From Umbilicaria muhlenbergii (taxonomy: Eukaryota; Ascomycota; Lecanoromycetes; Umbilicariales; Umbilicariaceae): a stretch of DNA of 64,000 nucleotides. A program made the position numbers and the translations under genes. Numbering within the stretch: position 1 is the first letter of the stretch; each line of letters opens with the position of its first letter. Shown in pieces: positions 20,047 through 30,163 of this stretch. Location of the stretch: the NCBI GenBank assembly GCA_000611775.1, contig KK106985.1:2156291-2220290 (forward strand), written 5' to 3'. The notes beneath the pieces are model-generated. The model had not been told where the DNA came from and ran no database searches. It was given only the letters and a program-made list of their open reading frames with translations.

Positions 20047-22605
20047 ATGTTGAAGTTTGCGACCTTCTCTTCCGACATCGAACTCCCATTCTACACGTCC
20101 CTCGCCTCGCATAAGATCAACCATGACAAACTTGACGATTCCGCACGGCGCCTTTTGGGCCTCTATGAACTTCGTCCCGGCGATCCGCCCGAGGCTTCGT
20201 GTCGCGTGCAAATCCGTGGGAACGCCTTGACAAACGATGAGTGGGGCCCCCCTGGAGTGGAAGTTGTTTCGTGTTCTTTGCTGATGCTGAATGTCAAGTG
20301 TTCCTGCCGGCTGTTGTCGAGCTGAAGGCATGATCAAGAACGTCAACACCATCGAGGAGTACCGAAACCTAGACAAATCGATGGTAATACATCGCGCCGG
20401 CCGCACAGTGAGCAGGACATCTTTGCGATCTGGCATCTGCTTCTTCACGCTGACAACAAGGCGAGATCTGGGACGCGATCAAGGACGGTACTATCTATTC
20501 TTGTCCCTCGCTACTGGCTACGTTTTCGGTCATTTGCTTCGCAGACTTGAAGAAATACAAATTCACCTACCAGTTCGCCTTCCCAGCTCTTCACTCTGAC
20601 CCTCCGTGGAGGCTATCTACGGACAATGGGTCAGGTTTTACAAACGGGGAAGAGAGTGCACATCGCGAGAACGCTAATGTGCGCCTAACGGGCTTTGAGA
20701 CAACTGCGTTAGTGGACTGTGTTCAGACGTGGCGGTACCGTGTGGACTCCCGACAACACGGTTTCTTCCTCGCTAAGAAGGTGAAGGCCTCCTCGAATCC
20801 AACATCGAAAGAGCTCGAGGCCGATGGAAGGTATGCCGAGACAGAGGCGGAGGAAGGTACCAGACCAATGACGCCTGGTACTCCAGGCCAGATTCTAGGC
20901 TTCAGCTGGGTAGTTGATTCTCTGGCGAGCTTTGATGCAGGTTTCTTCGATAACACTCATCCCGACGATCGTTTCGTATGTTTTGCTGATCCGTCGACGT
21001 ACTCAACCTACCCCGGGTGGATGTTGAGGAATTTACTCGTCCTGATCCGGCAACGATGGAACTTAGACGCTGTACAGGTCCTTTGCTATCGTGACGTCCA
21101 GGCACGCCGGCATGAGGCACGAAGTATCGTTTTGAACCTAATACTCGAAAAGCAGAACACGGGCAACTCAGTACACCCAACAGGAACTACTGAATCCCCA
21201 ACGATGCCGAAAGTCACTGGCTGGGAGCGCAACGGAGCCGGCAAGATCACCAGTAAGATAGCCAGCCTGAGTGAACACATGGACCCAAAACGGTATGCTC
21301 TATACACCAGCAATATAGCTGATTCCGAGCCCTGGCTGACAAGCACAGTTTGGCTGACCAAGCCGTCGATCTGAACTTGAAACTCATCAAGTGGCGGATA
21401 GCGCCGAGTCTTGATTTGGAGCGGATCAAAAATACCAAGTGCCTTCTTCTCGGCGCGGGAACTTTGGGCAGCTACGTGGCGCGTAATTTACTTGTAAGTG
21501 CGTGGCGAACTGCTAATTATGTTTATGGTTTGATTATGTGGAGCTGAATGGCTTTCCTGACATAGGGCTGGGGAGTACGGAAAATTACGTTTGTCGACAA
21601 CGGGACCGTGTCCTTCTCAAATCCCGTTCGACAACCACTCTTCGATTTCAAAGACTGTTTGGCTGGCGGTACCAAGAAGGCTCTCCGGGCGTCTGAAGCC
21701 TTGAAAGAAATTTACCCCGGGGTCGACTCGGATGGTTATGTAATGTCCGTACCAATGGCTGGGCACCCAATTATTGACGAGGCCAGAACAAAGGCTGAGT
21801 TCGAGACATTGCATCAGCTCGTGGATGAACACGATGTGTTGTTCTTACTGATGGATACCCGAGAGAGCCGATGGTTGCCCACTGTCATGGGAAAGGCGGC
21901 CGGCAAGATCGTCATGAACGCCGCCCTCGGATTCGACACATTTGTGGTTATGAGGCACGGCTTGAAGAATGAAAAGGACCCGCAGCATGAGCTTGGTTGC
22001 TACTTTTGCAATGATGTTGTCGCTCCCGCTGATGTAGGTTATAAGCTCCTCACAACTTTGCTCTTTCAATGTCTGATGGTGATCTGTTACAGTCGGTGAC
22101 GGATCGCACCCTGGATCAGCAATGTACAGTCACACGGCCCGGCATCGCAGCCATAGCTTCAGCTCTGCTCGTTGAGCTTTTAGTCTCCATCCTTCAGCAT
22201 CCCGCCGGCCCTTTAGCACCAGCTCCAATCTCTCAATCAGAAGATCGCAAGGACCACCCTCTCGGCATCGTTCCGCACCAGATCCGTGGCTTCTTGTCAA
22301 GCTTCAACAACATGCTCATCAGTGGTAAGAGCTACGATTGTTGCAGTGCCTGCTCGGACAAGGTAACTCGAGAGTATAAGAAGGACAGCTGGGAATTCGT
22401 GAAGAGAGCATTGAATGAGAGGGGATATGTTGAAGAGCTCAGTGGTCTAGCAGAAGTGAGCAGAAACACTGGCCGCATCATGACTAGACTCCCCAGTACT
22501 GATATAGACCAGGTGCAGCGGACGGCAGAGAAGGCGGCAGCTGATGTTCAATGGGACGATGATGACGAGCTGGGAGAGGACGACGTAGAGGGAGAGATTA
22601 TTTGA
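20047..22605 (+). CDS. ATG7: Autophagy E1-like activating enzyme Atg7
   Basis: Cytosolic E1 that adenylates Atg12 and Atg8 and passes them to Atg10 and Atg3. Exons are 20047-20240, 20299-20407, 20466-21292, 21349-21493, 21566-22033 and 22093-22605; five introns of 56-72 bp; 751 residues. The N-terminal domain starts [19 protein letters not shown] and continues [18 protein letters not shown] and [13 protein letters not shown]. The nucleotide-binding loop GAGTLGS is at 412-418 (many relatives have Cys in the last position), the acidic residue of [15 protein letters not shown] is D436, and the catalytic cysteine is C592 in [14 protein letters not shown]. The acidic tail ends [12 protein letters not shown], as in relatives. 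Domains are complete. An insertion at about 150-230 rich in Glu, Pro and Thr accounts for the extra length over yeast Atg7. The first donor is weak (GTGGGG), but only that splice restores the conserved text. Confidence 0.94.
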
Positions 22606-22823
22606 GCCTGACGTCAGGAAGCCTGTGGGAGCATTCATGCAGTCCTTTTGTGTGCTGGAGTTCTGGAGGTGGAGGCGCATGGCGTTGAAGGGAGCAGGCG
22701 CTAGTGAGCAAGTCACGGAGGCGTGGGGTACAACGACTCAAACTCGATGTTTCACTTTATCGTAGTTCTAGGACGGTTTATTTCCTCCCGCTTCTGACGA
22801 AGCTGGCATCTGTTAGATGATAA

Positions 22824-24156
22824 CTATTGATTCCCCAAAACATCATCCCTTTTCGCATCACCTTTCCTCCTCAAGGCCACGAAGTACGCCTCTTTCGATT
22901 CCTGCACAACGTCGTCAGCATCGTATCAGGGCATCGAAAAAGACAGCAAGATGCCTTACCCCGCGCGATGACTCGGGCTTCTCCCGATGTACCTTGGAAA
23001 AGAGCGTTTTCAATCGAGCTTCGAGAGCCTTCTCCTCTGAACCTTGGTAGAATTTGCAGACAAAGTGGCCACCGGTGCGCAGCGTATCAAAGGCAAACCC
23101 AAGAGCTGCCCCGCACAAGTCCTGCGGGAGGATAAGCAACTCGAGTCTCCAAAATGGATTTGCTGGGGTCAAACCATGCTCCCTACGTGATCCCTGAAAT
23201 TCATGCCGCTGGTGTTCATCATCCTAAAGTACGGGTCACTCAGACTTCTCTTCCAAAAGCCAGTAGTCTGTTCCCAGGGCGCTGACATATCACTCAGGAC
23301 CACGTCCACCATTCTCTCCTCGCCATCCTCCTTCTTTCTTCTGCCGCTAATCTCAGCTTGTGGTCCGTCGCCACTATTATCTAGTGTGGTGGAGAGGAGG
23401 AGGTCAGCCCTCCTCTCCATGTCCACGTAGCCAAGCTCTTCTTCTGCCACCTCGTCCGCTTCTCCCTCCGCACTCACGAGCCCTAATTGCCTTAGTTTAC
23501 CTCGGTCAGGATCGCGCAGGAAGTTCTTCACTTCTTCTTGAACAGTTCGAGAAAGAAAGTTGCCTTGTATCGTGGACACGCCTCTAGGTGGCTGTGCCGG
23601 GATTATATCAATGCCCACGACACGGCCATCGGGAGCTGTGCGGTCAACAGCGACCTACGTCATTGTTAGTATCCGTTTGGTGCGAGAGCCAAAAACATAA
23701 GACAGTACTTGAGACCACGATCCCGGCGCATATCCCTATGTTCCTTAGCGCTGGCCCAGCAACATGGTCAGAGTTCAAGGAAGACCTACCAAGTCTACAA
23801 CAGTCTGGCCCTTCTTGAAGATCTTATACTTCTCATTAATCTAGCTCAATGCATGAGCGAAACGTGCTGGGAAAAATGCACCGTACAGTGCTCATTACCT
23901 CCAAGAGCTTGAAAGCAGCTCGGCTCTTCAAGCCTTGCACTTTGGCTTCCCTCGCAAACTTGTCTCTGCCCTGCCTGTTTTGCCATCGCTTCGACGAGGA
24001 AGAAGAATTCCGAACGGCAGATGTGCATGGCGACGCTCTGTATTGCTGTGTCTGCTGAGTTGGTCCTGGAAATCCACGACTCGATGGCAGTGATCGAGAA
24101 GCGGCAAAACGCGCACTACTGTCTGTCAGACCTTTTAGAGATCGTCTAGACAGCAT
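22824..24156 (-). CDS. MRM2: Mitochondrial large-subunit rRNA 2'-O-methyltransferase (Mrm2/FtsJ family)
   Basis: Methylates a ribose in the mitochondrial large rRNA using S-adenosylmethionine. Exons are 24156-23899, 23840-23790, 23735-23709 (27 nt), 23654-23175, 23121-22960 and 22901-22824; five introns of 53-58 bp. Intron 3 has a perfect TACTAAC branch site and intron 4 an unusual GTTTGA donor. The 351-residue product has a Ser/Arg-rich N-terminal presequence fit for mitochondria. The FtsJ K-D-K-E tetrad is K77 (GLKSRAAFKL), D234 (VVLSDMSAPWE), K295 (GHFVCKFYQG) and E330 (SKEAYFVA). The SAM loop is DLGYAPGSWSQVAV. An acidic insertion (about 150-225) separates the strands and is common in fungal Mrm2. 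It is convergent with ATG7, 218 bp apart. Confidence 0.92.
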
Positions 24157-24554
24157 GAAGTGTCAGGCAAGCATTTCAGTTGACCCAGATGGAGAGGCCT
24201 GAGGAGCTTGAGGAGCTTGAGGGCCCTCGGGCAAAGCGAGAACGTTAGTCCGAGACCTTACCACATTCAGCCCTGTGAAGACTGCATAACCGTACGGCGA
24301 ATGGCAGCGGGCCGTAGGACTCATTCAAACGGTGCGTGTTGGGAATCAGACAGCTAAAGTAGAACACCTTGTAACAAGCCTTGCAAGCCGGCGCTCAATG
24401 ATTTGATAGATCAAAGCTCCAAGGACGGGGCATCGTACGCTATTAACTACTTTGACAAGCCCGCGTGCGAAACGACATAGCCCAAATCGCTGCAGATCCC
24501 CAAAACTCCCTTACATATTTTGCGAGAAGATATCTCTCCATTGATTCATTTCTA
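24157..24554. other. Intergenic: MRM2 promoter side and 3' side of the coiled-coil gene
   Basis: About 400 bp with a short GAGGAGCTTGAGGAGCTTGAG repetition near 24200-24222. No gene recognised. Confidence 0.55.
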
Positions 24555-26311
24555 TCACGGAACCGTGGAACTCTTGCGGTCCTTCTTGAGAGGTGAGAAA
24601 GTCCCAAAACCACCAGCACCCGATCCAAGACGAAGGGCCCCTTTCGGGCGTATGGTCCCAAAGCCTCTGGCGCCGTCTGTATGGCCTTTGTCGCCTCCCC
24701 TTGAGCCCTCTCCGTCGTCATCATCAAACAGAGTCCTGCCAAGACCGCCGCCGAGCATTCGACGCTTCTTCTTTCGCCCTTCCATGTCTTCGCTAAGTGT
24801 GTCGTCAATGTTATTGCCTTTCTTGGGGAGAGGCTTCGTAGCCACCACCTGAGTTGTGACAGAGACCTCAGTGGGAGCCATGTTTTCGTCTTGGTCCTCT
24901 TCCGCCACTTGCTCTAGTGGAGGGCCAGGTTTTAGTTTCCTTGGCGGTGGTCTTTTCGCGTTGGCCTTTCCTGGTTTCGCATTACCGAGAACGTCTAGTC
25001 TTTCAGTGGTACCATTGGGCCTGATAGCATTCGCCATTTGTCCCACGCCCGGAACTACCGAAGGCGATGACCGATTTGGATCAACCTCCGTTGCACTGGG
25101 CGCATTCACTTCGTCTTCATGCTCGCTTTCTTGATGGCCAAGTAGCGGAAGCTCTGGTGGCACACTGGTGCGATTCAGAAAGGGCGTGATGGAAAAGGTC
25201 GACTTGTCGCCAAGAAGCGTTGAGACCTTTTTGCTCTTCTTCGCCACAGGCAAAGCGCCTGGGGTACCAATTGTAGCGTCCTTATCCAACTGAGCCGCAC
25301 TCCGTTTGCGTGAATTACGCGGTGGCTTCTCAATCTCATCGCCGGCCAGCGCCAGTGATCGCGCAGTTTGAGCTGTCGTTTGAGCTGTCTGAAGCTCATT
25401 TTGTGCTTCTTTCAGTTGTTCTTTGGTAATCCTGAGCTTGTTTCGGAACGCATCCAATCTGCCTTCAAGTATGGTTTTCTTGCTTTCCCAGTCAGCCTGC
25501 TCCTTTTGTGCTTCCCGTTCCACTCTTTGGCGTTCCCGTCGTTCTTTAGCTACCTCTTTCCGTAGCTCCTCAAGTTGAGCTTCTAGTCTAGTATCGTGCT
25601 CTTGAGTTTTCCCTTCTTTAGATAATGCACGCTGAGTAGCACGTTTCTCTGTCTCCAGCTCGACTTGGACGGAAGTCAGTTGTCGTTGTAAAGACAGCTT
25701 CTCCGAAAGTAAAGATTGATGCACAGCGACTTGTGATCGCAAGTGGTCTACCTCGGGCTTTAGGCCAGAAAGCTCACGCACCAGAGCCAGCTTCTCCGTC
25801 AGAAGCTTGGTCGCGTCCATGGTCATATGATTCATGGAATGTAGCTCTGCCTATTCCATTGTCAGCTGCTGTTATGATGGGGGCATTCCGGTGCAAGGTT
25901 ACCTTCAAAGTCTCAACCTCCCTTGTCTTTACCCGCAAATCGTTCTGAGCGCGTTGAAGGTTTTCACCTGCAATCTCAAGTCGGTCTTGGACGTCTTGCA
26001 CAGATCTTTCTAAGACATCAATGTGATCATCGCCCAGCGCCAGTTGCTCGTGCAAGTCGTCGTTCTCGTCCTCGAGCATTAAGATGCGCACGCGCAACTG
26101 CCTTGCAATTTCAATTCCATAGATGATATGTGTTTGGCGCAAAGATTTCTCATAAGCCAGCTCTAGTGCCCGCACTTCTAGAAGTTGTTGCATCTGTACA
26201 CATCGAGAATCAGTGGTACTGCTGTCGGCGAGCTGTGTATGATCGACTTGCCTCGGACAAATCTGTAGAAACCTGATCACTGACAGTGTCCATAATCTCT
26301 GCGGGCACCAT
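24555..26311 (-). CDS. Conserved fungal coiled-coil protein, function not recognised
   Basis: Exons are 26311-26252, 26193-25903 and 25850-24555; 548 residues. The first intron has a GC donor (GAG|GCAAGT to TACAG), the second GTAACC/AATAG. Residues about 20-290 are almost continuous heptad-rich coiled coil (MQQLLEVRALELAYEKSLRQ, LTEKLALVRELSGLKPEV, then long E/R/K/Q runs). The second half is basic and disordered, with a nuclear-localisation-like SRKRSAA, a conserved-looking STFSITPFLNRTS, and a tail with GRKKKRRMLGGGLGRTLFDD and FGTFSPLKKD. I recognise the pattern as conserved in filamentous fungi but cannot assign a role. Basic tail and coiled coil would suit a nuclear, spindle or chromosome protein. 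An ACGCGT box in its promoter would fit cell-cycle expression, as inference only. It is divergent from OST3. Confidence 0.82.
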
Positions 26312-26555
26312 AGTAATATCGATTTCATGAAGATGTATCTAGCCAGCGACAGCGACTAAGGTATTGGTGGAGGTTTTTCGTTGCGAGAGGAAACGCGTAT
26401 CGCGACATAAACATCAGCAAGGCTACAGCACGCTTAGTCATCGGACTCACGCAAATGACAACGAAGCTTCATCGCAGAAACGCATTGACTCCCTCAACTC
26501 CTTTGGTCGCAGACCGCCATTACTAGATCTAGGCCGACATTTGGTGCTCCTCAGC
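26312..26555. promoter_or_regulatory. Divergent coiled-coil-gene/OST3 promoter
   Basis: 244 bp. AAACGCGTATCGCGA at 26391-26405 contains ACGCGT (26393-26398) and an adjoining TCGCGA, an MCB-like pair about 85 bp upstream of the coiled-coil gene's start codon. Confidence 0.45.
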
Positions 26556-27727
26556 ATGAAGGTCCTCGCAAAGCTTGCACTCGCGCTGTTACCTTTCAGC
26601 GCTTTCGCAGCGAAGAAAGCTGGAGGTAAATTCGAGGACTACCATACAAAATCTTTGTCTTCGACGCCATTGAAACTTGACGATGGCTCCTACGAAGACC
26701 TGACTGCCCTCCCTCGGGACTACAGTGTGGTCGTGCTCTTGACTGCTCTGGAAGCTCGTTTCGGGTGCCAGCTTTGTCGAGACTTCCAGCCAGAATGGGA
26801 TCTAATTGGCAAAAGCTGGAACAGAGGTGACCGCCGCGGGGAGTCACGGGTTCTATATGGCACACTAGACTTCGCCGATGGGAAAGGGACCTTTCAAAAG
26901 GTTGGTGCTCTCTTTCTTGACGGCAATGTCGCGCAGGGCCCAGGACATCGCTGACCGATGCTCTAAGCTCATGCTGCAAACGGCTCCTGTATTACTGCTG
27001 TTTCCACCGACCGCAGGAATCAATGCAAGAACTGAGGGACAACCAATTCGTTATGATTTCAACATGGGGTGAGACAGGGTCACCCAGCTGCACCACGAAT
27101 ACTAATTGTCGATGCAGCCCGCCAAGCGCTGAACAAGTGTATGGCTGGATCACTCGACACTTGCCGGATGGCCCCAAGCCGCAAATCTATCGGCCTTTCA
27201 ACTACGTACGCATAGTGGCCGTCACAACTTCCATACTAGGTGTCATAACCTTTCTGAGCGTGGCATCTCCATACATCCTCCCTGTAATCCAGAACAGGAA
27301 TTTGTGGGCTGCCATCAGTCTAATTATCATCCTACTCTTTACGAGCGGCCATATGTTCAACCACATAAGGAAAGTACCTTATGTTGCTGGCAATGGCAAA
27401 GGTGGCATCAGCTACTTTGCTGGCGGCTTTTCCAGCCAGTTCGGTCTTGAGACGCAGATCGTGGCCGCAATGTGTATGTTCAAGCGAAACACCTCCCTCT
27501 TACGTTGCTCCACTCATCTGTCGATACTGGCTAACCTTGGTTCAGACGGCGTTCTTTCATTTGCAACGATCGCACTTGCTCTGAAAGTTCCCCGCATGGC
27601 AGACCCCAAGAAGCAACAAGTGGCTGTCTTTGTTTGGGGAGGCGTGATGTTTGGCATGTACAGCTTCCTGATGAGCGTGTTTCGGATCAAAAATGGAGGT
27701 TACCCTTTTCATTTACCACCTTTCTAG
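26556..27727 (+). CDS. OST3: Oligosaccharyltransferase subunit Ost3/Ost6
   Basis: Thioredoxin-like subunit of the ER complex that transfers N-glycans; it holds nascent chains through mixed disulfides. Exons are 26556-26900, 26968-27068, 27118-27473 and 27546-27727; introns of 67, 49 and 72 bp; 327 residues. MKVLAKLALALLPFSAFA is a signal peptide and fixes the start. The lumenal thioredoxin domain (about 20-170) has the redox pair C71-C74 in FGCQLCRDFQPEW. Four membrane helices follow, including VRIVAVTTSILGVITFLSV, AAISLIIILLFTSGHMFN, the third near GVLSFATIALAL and the fourth VFVWGGVMFGMYSFLMSVF, with the conserved IRKVPYV between helices. CxxC presence and length support Ost3 or Ost6; the two cannot be told apart here. 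It is the last host gene before the repeat block. Confidence 0.93.
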
Positions 27728-28200
27728 CTGTGTCTGTCTACTCGGCACACTATCTGTTCGAGATCACTGGTTGTATATTAGATATTCAAGCTTTATGTTG
27801 TGACTAAAAACCCCAGTAGACTTTAACTAGAACTGTACTTCCACTCATATAAAAATTAGTTCCAGGTCGTTGTAATTGCCCTATACCATGCAGTTAAATA
27901 ATATAGTTATGTCATGATGTAGTGACATATCTATTAGTTAAGTAATTTAATAGTACATAGTAAAACTCTGCATCTTTTTCTTTTTTTATTTATTTTATTT
28001 CTTCATTAAGTGTATGCAGTTTAAAACTATGACACTGACTAGTAATTTAATAATACATTTGTGAGAGAAAACTCTCTGATCAGTTTATTTTATTAATTTT
28101 TTTTAGCAGCTGCTATTGATGTCAAAATTACACAATTTTAAATATTTTTTTAAATATCTCCTCAACTCTTTTCTTAATTTTTATCCTCAATCTCTCTCTT
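27728..28200. other. Start of the AT-rich, gene-free block
   Basis: Base composition changes within about 100 bp of the OST3 stop codon to strongly AT-rich sequence. 27,910-27,975 (from TGTCATGATGTAG to AAAACTCTGCATC) resembles the first 80 bases of the E2 LTR found at 39,746, so a decayed LTR fragment is likely. 27,975-28,200 is one copy of a direct repeat that recurs at about 29,016-29,222. No coding frame. Confidence 0.6.
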
Positions 28201-28204
28201 ATGA

Positions 28205-28765
28205 TAATGTTTATGAAAGTTAATCATACATAATAAGCTTCTGAAGTCAACATTTTTAAATTAATATTTGTAAAGACTGATCATATATAATAAGCTTTCA
28301 AAGTCACATTTTTTAATTAATATATGTGAAGATTAATCATACATAATGAGCTTCTGAAGTCAATATTTAAGGCAATATATGTAAAGATTAATCATGTGTA
28401 ATAAGCTTCTAAAGTCACATGTTTAAGGTTAATATTTGTGAAGGCTAATCATATGTAATGAGCTTTTAAAATCAATATTTTTAAATCAATGTTTGTGAAA
28501 GCTGATTATGTGTAATGAGCTTTTGAAGTTAATATTTTTAAGTCAGTGTTTATGAAAGCTGACTATGTGTAATAAGCTTTCAAAGTCACATGTTTAAAGT
28601 TAATGTTTATAGAAGCTGATCATACATAATGAGCTTTTAAAGTTGATGTTTGAGGTTAATGTTTATGAAGGTTAACTATGCATAATAAGCTTTTGAAGTC
28701 ACATATTTAAGGTTAATGTATATGAAGATTAATCATACATAATGAGCTTCTGATGTAAGAGGGTG
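28205..28765. repeat. 57-bp minisatellite, about ten units
   Basis: A tandem array with one AAGCTT or GAGCTT core per unit at about 28235, 28292, 28348, 28403, 28460, 28517, 28574, 28631, 28687 and 28744. The spacing is 55-57 bp. Each unit reads roughly TAATAAGCTTYTGAAGTCA, a T-rich stretch, then TTTGTGAAGRYTRATCATA. Units differ mainly by transitions, and TAATAAGCTT and TAATGAGCTT versions partly alternate. Confidence 0.85.
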
Positions 28766-29015
28766 AGTATACAACAGATCATCATATAAGTGTTGAATAA
28801 AATATTATAAACAATATAATCATGATAAAGTCAATGCAGTGATTATATGTATTCTATTAAGTGATAAAAGTTGATCACTGAGAAAGCAGGTTTTTGAACC
28901 TCTTTGTGAAGAGTTTTCACTTAATGTCAAGGCACTAAGCGCTGAGTCATCATATTTAAGCTATAGTATTGTACTATAGTGTCATATTATAATGTTGTAC
29001 TATAATGTTATACTG

Positions 29016-29222
29016 TTTTTATTTTTTATTTCTTCATTAAGTATATGTAGTTTAAGACTATGACACTGTGTAGTCTACATATGTGAGGTATTTATTACCT
29101 CAAGTCAGCTTATTTTATCAATTTCTTTTGTGACTGTTATTGATGTCAGAATTGCACATTTTTAAATATTTCTTTCAATATCTTCTCACTCTACTTCCTG
29201 ATTTTCATCCTCAACCCCTCTT
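29016..29222. repeat. Second copy of a ~210-bp direct repeat (first at 27,975-28,200)
   Basis: Both copies share TTTCTTCATTAAGT, GTAGTTTAAGACTATGACACTG (as GCAGTTTAAAACTATGACACTG in copy one), GTTATTGATGTCAGAATT and a CT-rich end ATCCTCAA. They lie 1.03 kb apart in the same orientation and flank the minisatellite. They could be LTR remnants or a simple duplication. Confidence 0.6.
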
Positions 29223-29289
29223 AAAAGCCACTTCCATGTAGCTATTTTTGTGTGTTTTAAAAATACTAAAGTATTTTTAATTCCTTCCT

Positions 29290-29866
29290 TTGTACAAAGT
29301 AATGACTGTAATGTTAATTGTGTGAATTCTGCTTTTTATATTTTCTGTTTCAGCTTCTGCTGCTCTTGCCTGCAATTTAACAGTAAATGCTCTGGTGACT
29401 GTTTTACCTTACACTGAAAACATTGATTGTTTTCATATGTAGATAATCTGCAAAGATATGATTTAAAATAGCTGTGTTCTAGTTTTAATTGTGTAAATGT
29501 TGTAAAGGTTAACCTTTCACATTCATACAATTCTTTTGACTTTATAATTAGGTCAGGCCTTGTAGCATATGTCTTGTATTGTTGATCTTGATTTGCATTT
29601 TGTCATTTTATTAATCATTCCTCTTTGGCAACTTCCTCAATATCTTTTTTGATATAAGATAAAGAAATATGCCTTGAGTCTGCATTAATAACTGCATTTT
29701 CTGAGTTTAAAGCTTCTTGTTTGACTGCTTTATCTGTTAATTCATTTCCTGATATTTGACTGTGACTCAGAATTCAGTGTATATGAATTAACTTTTGACT
29801 TTGCTGTAATTCCTGCAGGTTTAACTGAATTTGTTGTAAAACTTCTGTATTTGCAGATTTTTGTAA
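29290..29866 (-). mobile_element. LINE (Tad1-like) 3' fragment: RNase H end and C-terminal Cys/His motif
   Basis: On the minus strand, SGNELTDKAVKQEAL (about 29,705-29,760) is the RNase H motif seen in Tad-type LINEs. An uninterrupted 64-residue run at 29,336-29,530 ends with CFQCKVKQSPEHLLLNC, the CxxC...H...C motif found after RNase H in these elements, preceded by FTQLKLEHSYFKSYLCRL. The 5' side runs into the assembly gap, so reverse transcriptase is not visible. AT-biased like its surroundings, hence an old copy. Confidence 0.7.
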
Positions 29867-30163
29867 NNNNNNNNNNNNNNNNNNNNNNNNNNNNNNNNNN
29901 NNNNNNNNNNNNNNNNNNNNNNNNNNNNNNNNNNNNNNNNNNNNNNNNNNNNNNNNNNNNNNNNNNNNNNNNNNNNNNNNNNNNNNNNNNNNNNNNNNNN
30001 NNNNNNNNNNNNNNNNNNNNNNNNNNNNNNNNNNNNNNNNNNNNNNNNNNNNNNNNNNNNNNNNNNNNNNNNNNNNNNNNNNNNNNNNNNNNNNNNNNNN
30101 NNNNNNNNNNNNNNNNNNNNNNNNNNNNNNNNNNNNNNNNNNNNNNNNNNNNNNNNNNNNNNN
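29867..30163. other. Assembly gap (297 N)
   Basis: Run of N. The true length is unknown. The sequences on the two sides belong to different element types (LINE to the left, Ty1/copia to the right). Confidence 1.

Noticed and set aside
27910-28200. Full E2-type LTR at the compartment edge
   Set aside because: Only about 65 bp resemble the E2 LTR start; the rest differs, so no more than a fragment is claimed.
28205-28765. CRISPR-like array
   Set aside because: Units are contiguous variants of one 57-bp sequence with no unique spacers, in a eukaryotic genome.
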